Assembly (NCBI RefSeq): GCF_014851905.1
Contig: NZ_JACVAQ010000001.1
Coordinates: 1,860,001 to 1,924,000, forward strand
Direction: 5' to 3'
Source: Pseudomonas sp. PDM14
GTDB lineage: Bacteria > Pseudomonadota > Gammaproteobacteria > Pseudomonadales > Pseudomonadaceae
DNA length: 64,000 bases
Part shown: in pieces, positions 10,763-20,637 of the stretch
Layout of the letters: the number at the start of each line of letters is the position of its first letter
Position numbering within the stretch: the stretch's first letter is position 1
Translations under genes and position numbers: made by a program
The notes under the pieces: generated by a model
The model's database searches: none
What the model was told of the DNA's origin: nothing
The model's input: only the letters and a program-made list of their open reading frames with translations

Positions 10763-11509
10763 CTAGAGGTTGTGCATCAGCTTGCGTACACCGGCGACAT
10801 GCCGGCGGCTGACGGTCAACGCTTCGCCACCCATGCCCTTGAGGTAGAGCTGAAAGTGCCCGAGCGGCGTACGCTGCAGACGCTCGATGCGCTCGCGGGC
10901 AACCAGGGCATTGCGGTGGATGCGCACGAAACGGTCACCGAATTCGTCTTCCAGTGCCTTCAGCGGTTCGTCGAGCAGCACCTCCCCCCCCTCGTGGCGC
11001 AAGGTCACGTACTTGTGGTCGGCGATGAAGAAGATCACGTGTTCCAGGGGAATCAGCTCGATGCCTTTACGTGTCCGCGCGCTGATGTGGCTGCGCGGGC
11101 CGGCACCGTTGGCGGCCGCCGGGCGAGTGAGCGCGGCGAGCTGCACGCGATTGGGTCGCTCGGCCTTCTTCAGCGCCTCGGCCAAGGCTTCGGGGCGTAC
11201 CGGCTTGACCAGGTAACCCACAGCACTGACCTGGAACGCCTCAAGGGCAAATTCGTCATGCGCGGTGCAGAAGATCACCGCCGGCGGCGCTTCGCGCTCG
11301 CACAGCTTGGCTGCCACCTGCAGGCCATCAAGGCCGGGCATGCGGATGTCCAGCAGCACGACATCCGGTTTCAGGCTGTCGATCAGGGTCAGCGCCTCTT
11401 CGCCGTTGCTGGCTGCAGGCTCGAGGACACGACAGCCGTCGAGTTCGCCGACCAATCGGCTCAGGCGGTCGCGGGCAAGGGGTTCGTCATCGACGATCAG
11501 CACATTCAT
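10763..11509 (-). CDS. algR: AlgR, LytTR-type response regulator
   Basis: A 248-residue response regulator, the same length as P. aeruginosa AlgR. The receiver domain (1-120) has the acidic pair in VDDEP and phospho-acceptor Asp54 in VVLLDIRMPGLDG. The LytTR DNA-binding domain follows at about 140-245 (FIADHKYVTLRHEGGEVLLD, RFVRIHRNALVARERI). AlgR controls alginate, type IV pili/fimU and rhamnolipid genes in P. aeruginosa. The ATG overlaps the stop of the sensor gene algZ (ATGA, 11506-11509). hemC follows on the same strand. Confidence 0.96.
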   Translation of the reverse strand: MNVLIVDDEPLARDRLSRLVGELDGCRVLEPAASNGEEALTLIDSLKPDVVLLDIRMPGLDGLQVAAKLCEREAPPAVIFCTAHDEFALEAFQVSAVGYLVKPVRPEALAEALKKAERPNRVQLAALTRPAAANGAGPRSHISARTRKGIELIPLEHVIFFIADHKYVTLRHEGGEVLLDEPLKALEDEFGDRFVRIHRNALVARERIERLQRTPLGHFQLYLKGMGGEALTVSRRHVAGVRKLMHNL

Positions 11510-12588
11510 ATTGCTCTGGCTTCCTGCGTGAGTCTCGCACAAGGATAGCGTAGACAGGTGAAGTGGCGCCCGTCACGGCGATCCACGCTGAGACTCGCGC
11601 GCGGCCCAAAAAGTGCCGCAATTCGCGCATCTATGTTCACCAACGCCTGTTGTGTACCACGCGAAGGCTTCTGTTCGACGCCTTCGTCATAGGGGTTGCT
11701 CACACAGAGCTGGAACACCCCGTTTTCATACTGCGCCTTCACCTCGACCAACCCGCCTTCGATCCGCGGCTGGATGCCATAGATCAGGGCATTCTCCAGC
11801 AGCGGCTGCAAGGTCAGTTGCGGGATCGGCAAATCATCCGGTATTGCGTCCACCTGCCAGTCCAACTGTAGTCGTTCGCCGAGCCGGTATTGCTCGATCG
11901 ACAGATATCTTCGCGCCAGCTCCAGTTCTTCGCTCCACGGCACCAGCGTGCCGGGCTTGGCCAGGCTGGCGCGGAACAGGTCGGAGAGATCGAGCACCGC
12001 CTGTTCGGCCTTGATAGGGTCTATGACCACCAGGCTGGCGATGCTGTTCAGGCTGTTGAACAAGAAATGCGGACGAATTCTCGCCTGCAGGGATTCGATG
12101 CGCGCCTTCAGCTCGGCCTGCTCCTGCCGACGCCACTGGCTCTGCAGGTAGAAATAGCGCAGCAGCAGGGCCGACATGATCATGCTGATCAGCGCATGGC
12201 GCAGGTACAGATTGACCTCGCCACTGCGCGGCAGCGGCCCGCCGAGTTCGTAGTAATCCGCCACGGCGGTGCAGACCAGCGTCAGGCCAACCACCACCGC
12301 GCAGCACAGCGTGCCGGCGAGCGCGGAGCGTAGGTGCGCCAGCAGCGGGCGCAGACGACACAGCAGCGCTGCCGAAAGCAGCACGATCCATTGCACGAAC
12401 AGCGACGTCAGCGCCAGGCGCACCCAGTTGAAACCCGGCTGCATCGGCTCGGCCAATACCAGCACCAGCACCAGCAACTCGGCGAGCAGCACCAGGCTCA
12501 GCAGCGCCTCGGGCAGGCACAGCTCGGGCAGGAAGAAATCGTCGCTGCGGGCGAGCGCACGCCCGCCGTTGAACCATTTGATACGCAT
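11506..12588 (-). CDS. algZ: AlgZ/FimS, LytS-type membrane sensor histidine kinase
   Basis: A 360-residue sensor partner of AlgR. Four to six hydrophobic helices fill about residues 25-150. The His kinase domain follows, with His174 in [14 protein letters not shown], the standard phospho-site motif of the LytS/YehU group. The ATP-binding part includes [14 protein letters not shown]. The ATG at 12588 (MRIKWFNGG) has AAGGA about 10 nt upstream; an in-frame GTG at 12609 would add 7 residues. The gene overlaps algR and diverges from argH across about 215 nt. Confidence 0.93.
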   Translation of the reverse strand: MRIKWFNGGRALARSDDFFLPELCLPEALLSLVLLAELLVLVLVLAEPMQPGFNWVRLALTSLFVQWIVLLSAALLCRLRPLLAHLRSALAGTLCCAVVVGLTLVCTAVADYYELGGPLPRSGEVNLYLRHALISMIMSALLLRYFYLQSQWRRQEQAELKARIESLQARIRPHFLFNSLNSIASLVVIDPIKAEQAVLDLSDLFRASLAKPGTLVPWSEELELARRYLSIEQYRLGERLQLDWQVDAIPDDLPIPQLTLQPLLENALIYGIQPRIEGGLVEVKAQYENGVFQLCVSNPYDEGVEQKPSRGTQQALVNIDARIAALFGPRASLSVDRRDGRHFTCLRYPCARLTQEARAI

Positions 12589-12805
12589 CCGGGCAGTTTC
12601 CTTGTGCACCCCGCCGACAGCAAGCCTGCGCGCTCCAGTCGGGCTAAATAGGGGCTTGAAGTGTCAGGCAAAGCTGAAAAGTGTGAGCGCGGCGACAATA
12701 CCCGTACGGTGCCGAAGGGCGCCGGTTTTCTTCGCAACGCTGTTATTATCGGCACACTTTTTCCGTTTCGCAGGCGCCGAGCCTGTCTTTCGCGCGAGTT
12801 CTGTC

Positions 12806-14200
12806 ATGAGCACCGAAAAAACCAACCAGTCCTGGGGCGGCCGCTTCAGCGAGCCGGTCGATGCCTTCGTCGCCCGCTTCACCGCATCCGTCGAATTCGA
12901 CAAACGCTTGTACCGTCACGACATCATGGGTTCGATCGCCCACGCCACCATGCTGGCCAAGGTCGGCGTGCTCACCGCCGACGAACGCGATGCGATCGAG
13001 AACGGGCTGAAGGACATCCAGGGCGAGATCGAGGCCGGCACCTTCGACTGGCGCGTCGACCTGGAGGACGTGCACATGAACATCGAGGCGCGCCTGACCG
13101 ACCGCATCGGTGTCACCGGCAAGAAGCTGCACACCGGGCGCTCGCGCAACGACCAGGTGGCCACCGACATTCGCCTGTGGCTGCGTGACGAGATCGACCT
13201 GATCCTTGCCGAAGTCACCCGCCTGCAGCAGGGCCTGCTCGGCCTCGCCGAAGCCGAAGCGGACACCATCATGCCCGGCTTCACCCACCTGCAGACCGCG
13301 CAACCGGTGACCTTCGGCCACCACCTGCTGGCCTGGTTCGAGATGCTCTCGCGTGATCACGAGCGCCTGGTCGACTGCCGCAAGCGGGTCAACCGCATGC
13401 CACTGGGCAGCGCCGCCCTGGCCGGCACCACCTACCCGATCCAGCGCGAGCTGACCGCCGAGCTGCTCGGTTTCGACGCCGTGGGCGGCAACTCGCTGGA
13501 CGGCGTGTCCGACCGTGACTTCGCCATCGAATTCTGCGCTGCCGCCTCGCTGGCGATGATGCACCTGTCGCGCTTCTCCGAAGAGCTGGTGCTGTGGACC
13601 TCCGCGCAGTTCCAGTTCATCGACCTGCCGGATCGCTTCTGCACCGGCTCCTCGATCATGCCGCAGAAGAAAAACCCCGACGTGCCCGAGCTGGTACGCG
13701 GCAAATCCGGCCGCGTGTTCGGCGCGCTGATGGGACTGCTGACCCTGATGAAGGGCCAGCCGCTGGCCTACAACAAGGACAACCAGGAAGACAAGGAACC
13801 ACTGTTCGACGCCGCCGACACCCTGCGTGATTCGCTGCGCGCGTTCGCCGACATGGTGCCGGCGATCAAACCCAAGCGCGAGATGATGCGCGAAGCGGCG
13901 CGCCGCGGTTTCTCCACGGCCACCGACCTCGCCGACTACCTGGTGCGCAAGGGCCTGCCGTTCCGCGACTGCCACGAGATCGTCGGCCACGCGGTGAAGT
14001 ACGGCGTCGAATCGGGCAAGGACCTGGCCGAGATGACCCTGGCCGAACTGCGCCAGTTCAGCGACCAGATCGGCGACGACGTGTTCGCCGTGCTGACCCT
14101 GGAAGGCTCGGTCAATGCGCGCAACCACATCGGCGGCACAGCACCGAACCAGGTGCGTGAAGCCGTGGTCCGCGGCAAAGCCCTACTCGCCACCCGCTGA
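12806..14200 (+). CDS. argH: Argininosuccinate lyase
   Basis: A 464-residue cytosolic enzyme cleaving argininosuccinate to arginine and fumarate, the last step of arginine synthesis. The fumarase-superfamily signature [11 protein letters not shown] is at 281-291 with catalytic Ser283. Other conserved blocks are [14 protein letters not shown] and [17 protein letters not shown]. The start ([17 protein letters not shown]) is the standard family N-terminus and the length matches P. aeruginosa ArgH. It diverges from algZ. A frameshifted kinase gene starts 1 nt after its stop. Confidence 0.97.
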   Translation: MSTEKTNQSWGGRFSEPVDAFVARFTASVEFDKRLYRHDIMGSIAHATMLAKVGVLTADERDAIENGLKDIQGEIEAGTFDWRVDLEDVHMNIEARLTDRIGVTGKKLHTGRSRNDQVATDIRLWLRDEIDLILAEVTRLQQGLLGLAEAEADTIMPGFTHLQTAQPVTFGHHLLAWFEMLSRDHERLVDCRKRVNRMPLGSAALAGTTYPIQRELTAELLGFDAVGGNSLDGVSDRDFAIEFCAAASLAMMHLSRFSEELVLWTSAQFQFIDLPDRFCTGSSIMPQKKNPDVPELVRGKSGRVFGALMGLLTLMKGQPLAYNKDNQEDKEPLFDAADTLRDSLRAFADMVPAIKPKREMMREAARRGFSTATDLADYLVRKGLPFRDCHEIVGHAVKYGVESGKDLAEMTLAELRQFSDQIGDDVFAVLTLEGSVNARNHIGGTAPNQVREAVVRGKALLATR

Positions 14201-14201
14201 C

Positions 14202-14764
14202 ATGCACGACGGCCGCTCCGTCGGCCGCCGCATCTCGGTGGTCGGCAACTCCGGATCGGGCAAGACCACGCTGTCGCGCAACCTCGCGCGGCAGCTCGGC
14301 TACCGCCACGTCGAGATGGATGCCCTGTACCACCAGCCCGACTGGCAGACCCTGCCCACCGAACAGTTCCAGCAGGCCGTGGCCGATGCGCTGAGCGGTG
14401 ACGGCTGGGTGGTGGAAGGTAACTACTCGTCGGCGCGCCCGCTGGTGCTGGAGCGGGCCGACACGGTGATCTGGCTCGACCTGCCGCGAACCGTGGTGAT
14501 GCGCCAATTGCTCCTGCGCACCCTGCGCCGCCTGTTCGGCCGCCAGGTGTTGTGGAATGGCAACCGCGAACGCTGGGCCAACCTGTTCAGCGCCCCGTGC
14601 CGGAGCAGTCCATCCTCGCCTGGGCCTGGACCCGCCATGCCACCTACCGGCAACGCTATGCGGCGGAAATGCGCAACGCGCGCGCCGGCCAGCACTACAT
14701 TCATATGACCTCGCGCGCCGCAGTAGACGAGCTGCTCGATCACGTGACCGCTCCCGTGAACTGA
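14202..14764 (+). pseudogene. P-loop nucleotide kinase-like (adenylate kinase/FlaR-type) gene with a frameshift
   Basis: The ATG at 14202 opens a P-loop protein: RRISVVGNSGSGKTTLSRNL carries the Walker A motif, then RHVEMDALYHQPDW, GWVVEGNYSS and DTVIWLDLPRTVV, as in small DNA-topology-modulation/adenylate-kinase-like proteins. After NRERWANLFS (to 14591) the frame turns low-complexity and ends at 14708. The +2 frame from about 14600 reads PEQSILAWAWTRHATYRQRY and so on to a TGA at 14762-14764, which looks like the true C-terminus. Adding one base within 14590-14600 (agcgccccgtgcc) would restore one protein of about 187 aa. So either the gene is broken or a base is missing from the assembly near the CCCC run. 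Read without repair, it is a 168-aa protein over 14202-14708. Confidence 0.68.
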
Positions 14765-14816
14765 GCCCGCACAGCGGCAGTTCGCCCTCACCCATGCACC
14801 CGGAAGACCCCGCCCC

Positions 14817-15296
14817 ATGTCCCTGAACATCCGCCCCGCCACGCCCGACGACGCCGCGCTGATCCTGCGGTTCATCATCGACCTGGCGATCTACGAAAAG
14901 GCCGAGCACGAGGTGAAAACCGACGCGCACGGCCTGCGCAACAGCCTGTTCGGCGAGAGCAGCACCAGCCATGCGCTGATCTGCGAGCACGACGGCGTGC
15001 CAATCGGCTACGCCGTGTACTTCTTCAATTATTCCACCTGGCTGGGCAAGCACGGTCTGTACCTGGAGGACCTTTACGTCGACCCGGCGCACCGCGGCCG
15101 CGGTGCCGGCAAGGCCCTGCTGCAACACCTGGCACGCATTGCCGTGGCACGCGGCTGCGGACGCTTCGAGTGGTCGGTGCTGGACTGGAACCAGCCGGCC
15201 ATCGACTTCTACCAGTCCTTCGGTGCCCGCCCGCAAGACGAATGGACCACCTACCGCCTGACCGGCACCGCGCTGGAAGCCTTCGCCGCGGGCTGA
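14817..15296 (+). CDS. GNAT N-acetyltransferase (diamine acetyltransferase-like)
   Basis: A 159-residue GNAT-fold enzyme that transfers acetyl from acetyl-CoA to an amine. Motif A, the acetyl-CoA pyrophosphate loop, is visible as HRGRGAGKALL at about 97-107, preceded by the strand LYLEDLYVDPA. ECDGxxIGYAVYFFNYSTW-like sequence (HDGVPIGYAVYFFNYSTWLG) and WNQPAIDFYQSFGA near the C-terminus resemble spermidine/spermine acetyltransferase relatives, but the substrate cannot be told from sequence. It lies 52 nt after the frameshifted kinase on the same strand and converges with a GST gene 3 nt away. Confidence 0.88.
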   Translation: MSLNIRPATPDDAALILRFIIDLAIYEKAEHEVKTDAHGLRNSLFGESSTSHALICEHDGVPIGYAVYFFNYSTWLGKHGLYLEDLYVDPAHRGRGAGKALLQHLARIAVARGCGRFEWSVLDWNQPAIDFYQSFGARPQDEWTTYRLTGTALEAFAAG

Positions 15297-15299
15297 ACC

Positions 15300-15962
15300 T
15301 TACTTCTTGCCCGCACGCACCTGGGCGATGAACGCAGCCATTTCGGCGTCCTTGTCCGCCGCGATCTGTTGCACGTGCGGGTTCTGCGCGAGGCGCTCGA
15401 ACAGCGCGCGGGCCGCTGGGAAGTCCGCGAGCAGGTCGAGGTCGAACAGCTTCTTGCCGACAATGCAGGCCAGGTCGACGCTGTAGAGAAAGTACAAATC
15501 GGCCAGGGTGAACTGCTCACCTGCGACATAGGGGGCGAAGCGGCCGTGGCGCTTGAGCGCGGCGAAACCGGCCAGCAGCTCGTCCTTGGCCTTGGCGGTG
15601 ATCGCCGGATCCAGGGTGAAGCCGAAGAACGCCTGCGGGTAGCAGGCCCTTGCCGGCAGCTCGATGTACAGCTCGATCTCCTTGACCAGCGCACGCACCT
15701 GGGCGCGGGCGAACGGCTCGGCGGGCAGCAGCGGGTGTGCCGGCACCAGCTCTTCGAGGTACTCGAGGATCGCACTGGTTTCGTTGATGTAGCCCTGCTC
15801 GGTCTGCAGCACCGGCACCTTGCCGCGCGGGCTGATGGCGAGGAACTCGGGGCTCTGGCTGCCGTGCACGATGACGCTCTCGAAGGGCACGCCCTTTTCC
15901 AGCAGGGCCAGTTTGACCATGTTGTAGTAGTTGCTGACGGCGAATCCATGAAGTCTGAGCAT
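15300..15962 (-). CDS. Glutathione S-transferase family protein
   Basis: A 220-residue GST. The N-terminal thioredoxin-like domain (1-80) starts MLRLHGFAVSNYYNMVKLAL and has the glutathione gamma-glutamyl site ETSAILEYLEE at about 62-72, with cis-Pro in GKVPVLQT. The helical C-terminal domain follows (LADLYFLYSVDLACIV). The substrate is unknown. The ATG at 15962 gives the usual family start; a GTG 12 nt upstream is possible and the Shine-Dalgarno is weak at both. It converges with the GNAT gene. Confidence 0.9.
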   Translation of the reverse strand: MLRLHGFAVSNYYNMVKLALLEKGVPFESVIVHGSQSPEFLAISPRGKVPVLQTEQGYINETSAILEYLEELVPAHPLLPAEPFARAQVRALVKEIELYIELPARACYPQAFFGFTLDPAITAKAKDELLAGFAALKRHGRFAPYVAGEQFTLADLYFLYSVDLACIVGKKLFDLDLLADFPAARALFERLAQNPHVQQIAADKDAEMAAFIAQVRAGKK

Positions 15963-16094
15963 GTGGTTGTCCACTGGCAGGAAAAGTCTGTTTATAGCCG
16001 ATCACCCGCCGCCGCGGGCGCCGCATCAGTCGCCTGAATGCCCGGCAACCGCGGGCGCGTGGCAAACTGGCGACCTTTGCCCGAGGAACTGCCC

Positions 16095-16370
16095 ATGAGC
16101 GAGCACGACGACAACGACGAAGAAGCCTTCGCCGAAGCGACCCTGATCCAGGCCATCGAGAACCAGCTGGAGGCGGACAGCCCGCCCGCAGCCAAGGCGG
16201 TCTACAACAAGCTGACTCTGGTCGGTTACCCGCGCGAGGAAATCCTCGAGCTGATGGCCCTAGTCCTGGCCCACGAGATCGACGCCATGCTGAGCGCCGA
16301 CCGGCCGTTCGACCAGGCCTGGTATGAGCAGGCACTGCGCGCGCTGCCGGAGCTGCCCGAGCAGGAATGA
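16095..16370 (+). CDS. Conserved small acidic protein of unknown function
   Basis: A 91-residue acidic protein starting MSEHDDNDEEAFAEATLIQA. It looks fully helical and carries no membrane segment or metal motif (YNKLTLVGYPREEILELMAL). GAGGA about 7 nt before the ATG supports the start. It resembles a conserved Pseudomonas hypothetical protein from memory, but I cannot name a family. It is followed 85 nt later by a solute-binding protein gene on the same strand. Confidence 0.75.
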   Translation: MSEHDDNDEEAFAEATLIQAIENQLEADSPPAAKAVYNKLTLVGYPREEILELMALVLAHEIDAMLSADRPFDQAWYEQALRALPELPEQE

Positions 16371-16455
16371 GTTTATTGACCTGGGTGCCTTCCGGTGCGG
16401 CGGGCAGCGCTGCTATGGTGCGGGTGACGTTCCGTAGTGATGGAAGCTCCAGCGG

Positions 16456-17250
16456 ATGCCCGATCTGTGCCGTACCGGTTCCCAGCCTGGCCTGCTCGCC
16501 ACCCTGCTCTGCCTGCTGCTCGGGCTGAGCAGCCTGTCGGCGTGGGGCGAGGCATCTAGCGAGGAGTACCGCATCGGCGCCGAGGATGACTGGTATCCCT
16601 TCACCGCCTACCGCGACGGCAAGGTGCAGGGCATGTCGGTGGACATCGTCCTCGCCGCCTTCGCCGCCAGCCACACCGTGGTCAAGCTGCACCCGTACCC
16701 CTACGCCCGCTGCATGGAGCTGGCGCGCAGCGGCCAACTGGTCGCCTGCTTCAACACCTCGCCGGATGCACGCATCGCCGCCGAATACCGCCTGCCGCAG
16801 GAACCGCTGTTCAGCGACGACATCCTGCTCTGGGCGCGCAAGGACAACGCACAGCCGCTGACCGACCTCGACCAGCTGGGCCGGCGCAAGGTCGCGGCGA
16901 CCATCGGTTACGAGTACGGCCACACCTTCGACAGCCACCCGCGCGTGCAACGCGTGGCGGTGCGCCAGGACCTCAACGGCTTCCTCATGCTGCAGCGCAA
17001 GCGCGTCGACTTCATGGCCGCCTTCCGTGGCACCAGCGAGGCGTTGTTCCGCACGCAGCCGCAGCTGGCCGGGCAGTTCGTGCCGGTGTACACGCTGCAC
17101 CAGCCACAGCTGTACCTGAGCTTTTCCCGTCAGCATCCCGCTGCCGAAGCCCTGCTGCAGCGTTTCGACCAGGGCATGCGGCAGATCCATGCCGACGGCC
17201 GTTACCAGGCAATCCTCCAGCACTGGCAGCCGGAACCGGCGGTGCCCTGA
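16456..17250 (+). CDS. Periplasmic solute-binding protein, amino-acid ABC transporter type (SBP_bac_3-like)
   Basis: A 264-residue exported protein. The signal peptide covers about residues 1-34 (LLATLLCLLLGLSSLSAWGEA), followed by a type II binding-protein fold: EYRIGAEDDWYPFTAYRDGK near the mature N-terminus and a C-terminal QIHADGRYQAILQHW. The family delivers polar amino acids or related compounds to ABC permeases, or acts as a free sensor. No permease or ATPase gene is adjacent, so this is an orphan binding protein and its ligand is unknown. Confidence 0.82.
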   Translation: MPDLCRTGSQPGLLATLLCLLLGLSSLSAWGEASSEEYRIGAEDDWYPFTAYRDGKVQGMSVDIVLAAFAASHTVVKLHPYPYARCMELARSGQLVACFNTSPDARIAAEYRLPQEPLFSDDILLWARKDNAQPLTDLDQLGRRKVAATIGYEYGHTFDSHPRVQRVAVRQDLNGFLMLQRKRVDFMAAFRGTSEALFRTQPQLAGQFVPVYTLHQPQLYLSFSRQHPAAEALLQRFDQGMRQIHADGRYQAILQHWQPEPAVP

Positions 17251-17352
17251 ACCGAGGCTACACTCCAACCAGGCGCCATCCACCGCGTCACTCCCGCTGT
17301 CGGCCTGCTGCATCGCCGCACCGTCGCACAATAACAAAACCGGAGTTCTCCA

Positions 17353-17595
17353 ATGACCTACACCCCCGAACTGATCGCCGAACTGGAACTGCTCGCGCTG
17401 TACAACCTGGGCAACGTGCAGGAGGGCCTCAAGGTCCACAACAACGCCACCTCGCGCGTGCAAGGCGCGATCACCCGCCTGCACGAGAAGGGCCTGGTCA
17501 CCCAGGCCGACGGCGGCTACCTGACCAGCCTGGGCCTCGACGCCGCCGAACACGTGCAATCGCTGCTGACCATCCTCACCCCGCAACACGCCTGA
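17353..17595 (+). CDS. TIGR02647 family protein, winged-helix-like
   Basis: An 80-residue protein starting MTYTPELIAELELLALYNLG. The segment SRVQGAITRLHEKGLVTQADGGYLT resembles a winged-helix recognition helix plus wing, so DNA binding is possible. It corresponds to the small TIGR02647 family found next to cyaA in pseudomonads. GGAG lies about 8 nt upstream of the ATG. It is 160 nt upstream of cyaA on the same strand. Confidence 0.82.
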   Translation: MTYTPELIAELELLALYNLGNVQEGLKVHNNATSRVQGAITRLHEKGLVTQADGGYLTSLGLDAAEHVQSLLTILTPQHA

Positions 17596-17754
17596 TCCAC
17601 ACCCGCCGGGGCGCCGCACGGCGGCCCGGCACGACAGCCGGCCACACCCCGCCCTACAGTCCGCGCAGCCCCCCCGCCGATACAGACTCAGGACCCTCTG
17701 CCGCCCGGAGTCGGCGGCTGGTAGGCTTGGCTCACCCATCGCTTCGAGCAGTGC

Positions 17755-20616
17755 ATGACGCGCATCCAGGAAATCCGCCCGGACATCAACGACGGCATCG
17801 ACCGCAAGGTCCTGGCGCAACTGCGCGCGCGCTTCATGAAAATCAACCGCGGCCGTCTGGACCGCGCGACCCAGGCACTGTCGACACGCCAGCAGCTGGT
17901 TCTCAAGCTGTTGCCGCTGCTGTTCCACGTCAATCACCCGCTGCTGCCCGGCTACGTTTCCGGCAGCACCCCGGCGGGCCTGTCGGCCTACGAGCCGGAC
18001 GACGAGATCCTTGCCGAAGCGCAGCGCCTGACCCGCTCCTTCGCTTACAAGAGCCGCCGCGGCAGCAATGGCAGCAAACCGGCGACGCCGATCCACGGCC
18101 TGTTCCTGATGGGCAGCCTGGGCACGGTGGCCCAGGCCGAACAGAGCGACATGGACCTCTGGGTATGCCACGCGCCCGACCTCGACGCCCGCGCCCTATA
18201 CGAACTGCGCAAGAAGTGCGACCTGCTCGAAGCCTGGGCCGCGACCCAGGGCGCCGAGGCGCACTGCTTCCTGATCGACCCGGCGCGTTTCACCGTCGGC
18301 GACCGCGAAGCGCAGCTGACCTCCGACGACTGCGGCACCACCCAGCACTACCTGCTGCTCGACGAGTTCTACCGCACCGCCATCTGGCTCGGCGGGCGCA
18401 CGCCACTGTGGTGGCTGGTGCCGGTTTACGAGGAAGCCAACTACGCGGCCTACACCCACGCGCTGCTGAGCAAGCGCTTCATCCGCGCCGACGAAGTGCT
18501 CGACCTTGGCCACCTGGCGCACATCCCGCCTGGCGAGTTCATCGGCGCCGGCATGTGGCAGCTGTTCAAGGGCATCGAGTCGCCTTACAAGTCGGTGCTC
18601 AAGCTGCTGCTGACCGAGGTCTACGCCAGCGAGCACCCGCGCGTGGAATGCCTGTCGCTGCGCTACAAGCAGGCGGTGTTCGCCAACCACCTGGACCTCG
18701 ATGAGCTGGATCCGTACATCGTCGTCTACCGCCGCCTGGAGGAGTACCTCACCGGCCGCGGCGAGCGCGAGCGCCTGGAGCTGATTCGCCGCTGCCTGTA
18801 CCTCAAGGTCAACAAGAAGATCAGCAGCCCGCCGCGCCAGCGCGCCAAGAGCTGGCAACGCCTGCTCCTCGAACGCCTGACCACGGAATGGAACTGGAGC
18901 CCGCGCGAGCTGGGTATGCTCGACAGCCGCAGCCAGTGGAAGGTGCGCCAGGTCAGCGCCGAGCGCCGCGCCCTGGTCAACGAACTGACCTACAGCTACC
19001 GCTTCCTCTCCCAGTTCGCCCGCAGCGAGCACGCCGGCAACCAGCTCAACAGCCGCGACCTCGGCGTACTCGGCCGGCGCCTGTACGCGGCCTTCGAGCG
19101 CAAGGCCGGGAAGATCGAATTCATCAACCCTGGGATCGCCCCGGACCTCGCCGAAGACACCCTGACCCTGGTGCACAGCGCCAGCGCGGAGGCCGGCGGT
19201 GAAACCCAGTGGGCGCTGTACAACGGCAGCCTGAACGGCCAGGAGTGGCGCGACTTCGCCCCGCTGAAGCGGGCCCGCGAGCTGATCGAGCTGCTCGCCT
19301 GGTGCCACCGCAACGGCGTGATCGACAGCAGCACGCGGCTGTCACTGCACCCGGGCGAGAGCGACCTCAGCGAGTTCGAGCTGTCCAACCTGCTCGCCAG
19401 CCTGCAACAGGCGGTGCCGCTGCCCCTGCCGCCAGTGGCCGAAGACGCCCTGCTGCACGCCGCCGAGCCGGCCGAGGTGCTGCTGCTGGTCAACGTCGGC
19501 TTCGACCCGCTGAGGGCGCACAGCCAGCTCAACGTGCACCTGACCACCGAGCGCACCGACTCCCTGGGCTATTCCGGGGTGCGCGAAAACCTGGTGGTGA
19601 CCTTGGACCAGGTCAGCCTGAACAGCTGGAACGAACTGCTGGTCAGCCGCTACGACGGTCCGCACGCACTGCTCGACTGCCTGCGTGACTTCCTCAACAG
19701 CCTGCCCGCCGACGGCCGCCGCCCCAACCTGCGGGTGCGCTGCTTCTGCCGCAACCGCGCCAGCGCCATCGCCCTGCGCGTGGAAGAGCTGTTCAACGAC
19801 GCCCTGAGCAACCTCGGCAGCGCGCAAAGCAACCGCTACCTGCTGCAGATCCAGCAGCACTTCCACGTACTCGAGCTGCAACCCGGCCAGGTCAGCCACA
19901 CGGCACTGGCCACCCTGCCGGCGCTGATCGAACACCTCGGCGAGGAGCAGTCGCACTACAGCCCCCTGCACCTGGACCGCCACGCGCTGGAGGGCGAGGA
20001 CCTGGCGCTGATCCTGCCGCAGGGCCGTCCCGAGTGCATCCAGGTGTTCTACCGCGTGCTCGGCGAGATGGCCGAACTCAGTGTGCTCGACGAATACAAC
20101 GCGCTGTGGCGCCAGCGCCTGCCGTTTCGCGACGAGCAGAGTCTGCTCACGCCGCTGCAGCGCTTTCTGCAGTCGGTGCTGTACCGACGCAATGCCCTGC
20201 TGCCACTGGACGACCCGCTGCCGCCGGCGGCTTTGGAAACCCTCTACTACGAAGTGCTGCCGGCGCCGCCACAGCGTGCCCGCCAGCTGGAGCGCCGCGC
20301 GCCGCCACAGTCGCCGGTGAGTCACCCGTTCTACGATGTACAGGCCATCGTCGAGCCGGCCGAGCAGGCGCGCGTGCACGTCACCCTGTACTGCAACCAC
20401 CGCGAATTTTCCGAACTGGAGTACGGCGCCGAACTGTTCAGCGCCGTGGCACGGCACATCCTCGCGCAACGCCGCGAGGCCGAACGCTACCCCTGCTACA
20501 TCACCGACCTCGACCTGTCGCGCATCCTCGGTGACGGCCAGGCCCAGACCATTCACTACCTGCGCTACAAGGCCGAGCTGGAAAGCGCCCTGAACAGCGC
20601 ACTGCAGAACGCCTGA
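17755..20616 (+). CDS. cyaA: Class I adenylate cyclase
   Basis: A 953-residue cytoplasmic enzyme making cAMP from ATP. The N-terminal nucleotidyltransferase-type catalytic half has G120-S121 followed by Asp132 and Asp134 in SDMDLWVC, the motif of class I cyclases. The C-terminal half (about 530-953) is the regulatory region that in enterobacteria responds to the PTS. Its product activates Vfr in P. aeruginosa, though class III CyaB usually supplies most cAMP there. The ATG at 17755 gives MTRIQEIRPDIND, with only a weak Shine-Dalgarno upstream. The next gene starts 21 nt after the stop. Confidence 0.95.
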   Translation: MTRIQEIRPDINDGIDRKVLAQLRARFMKINRGRLDRATQALSTRQQLVLKLLPLLFHVNHPLLPGYVSGSTPAGLSAYEPDDEILAEAQRLTRSFAYKSRRGSNGSKPATPIHGLFLMGSLGTVAQAEQSDMDLWVCHAPDLDARALYELRKKCDLLEAWAATQGAEAHCFLIDPARFTVGDREAQLTSDDCGTTQHYLLLDEFYRTAIWLGGRTPLWWLVPVYEEANYAAYTHALLSKRFIRADEVLDLGHLAHIPPGEFIGAGMWQLFKGIESPYKSVLKLLLTEVYASEHPRVECLSLRYKQAVFANHLDLDELDPYIVVYRRLEEYLTGRGERERLELIRRCLYLKVNKKISSPPRQRAKSWQRLLLERLTTEWNWSPRELGMLDSRSQWKVRQVSAERRALVNELTYSYRFLSQFARSEHAGNQLNSRDLGVLGRRLYAAFERKAGKIEFINPGIAPDLAEDTLTLVHSASAEAGGETQWALYNGSLNGQEWRDFAPLKRARELIELLAWCHRNGVIDSSTRLSLHPGESDLSEFELSNLLASLQQAVPLPLPPVAEDALLHAAEPAEVLLLVNVGFDPLRAHSQLNVHLTTERTDSLGYSGVRENLVVTLDQVSLNSWNELLVSRYDGPHALLDCLRDFLNSLPADGRRPNLRVRCFCRNRASAIALRVEELFNDALSNLGSAQSNRYLLQIQQHFHVLELQPGQVSHTALATLPALIEHLGEEQSHYSPLHLDRHALEGEDLALILPQGRPECIQVFYRVLGEMAELSVLDEYNALWRQRLPFRDEQSLLTPLQRFLQSVLYRRNALLPLDDPLPPAALETLYYEVLPAPPQRARQLERRAPPQSPVSHPFYDVQAIVEPAEQARVHVTLYCNHREFSELEYGAELFSAVARHILAQRREAERYPCYITDLDLSRILGDGQAQTIHYLRYKAELESALNSALQNA

Positions 20617-20637
20617 CCGCGTGCACAAGGACGTCAC

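Noticed and set aside
15517..18171. 884-codon open frame on the minus strand
   Set aside because: It runs antisense across the GST, small protein, solute-binding and TIGR02647 genes and shows no family motif; it is a by-product of high GC codon bias.
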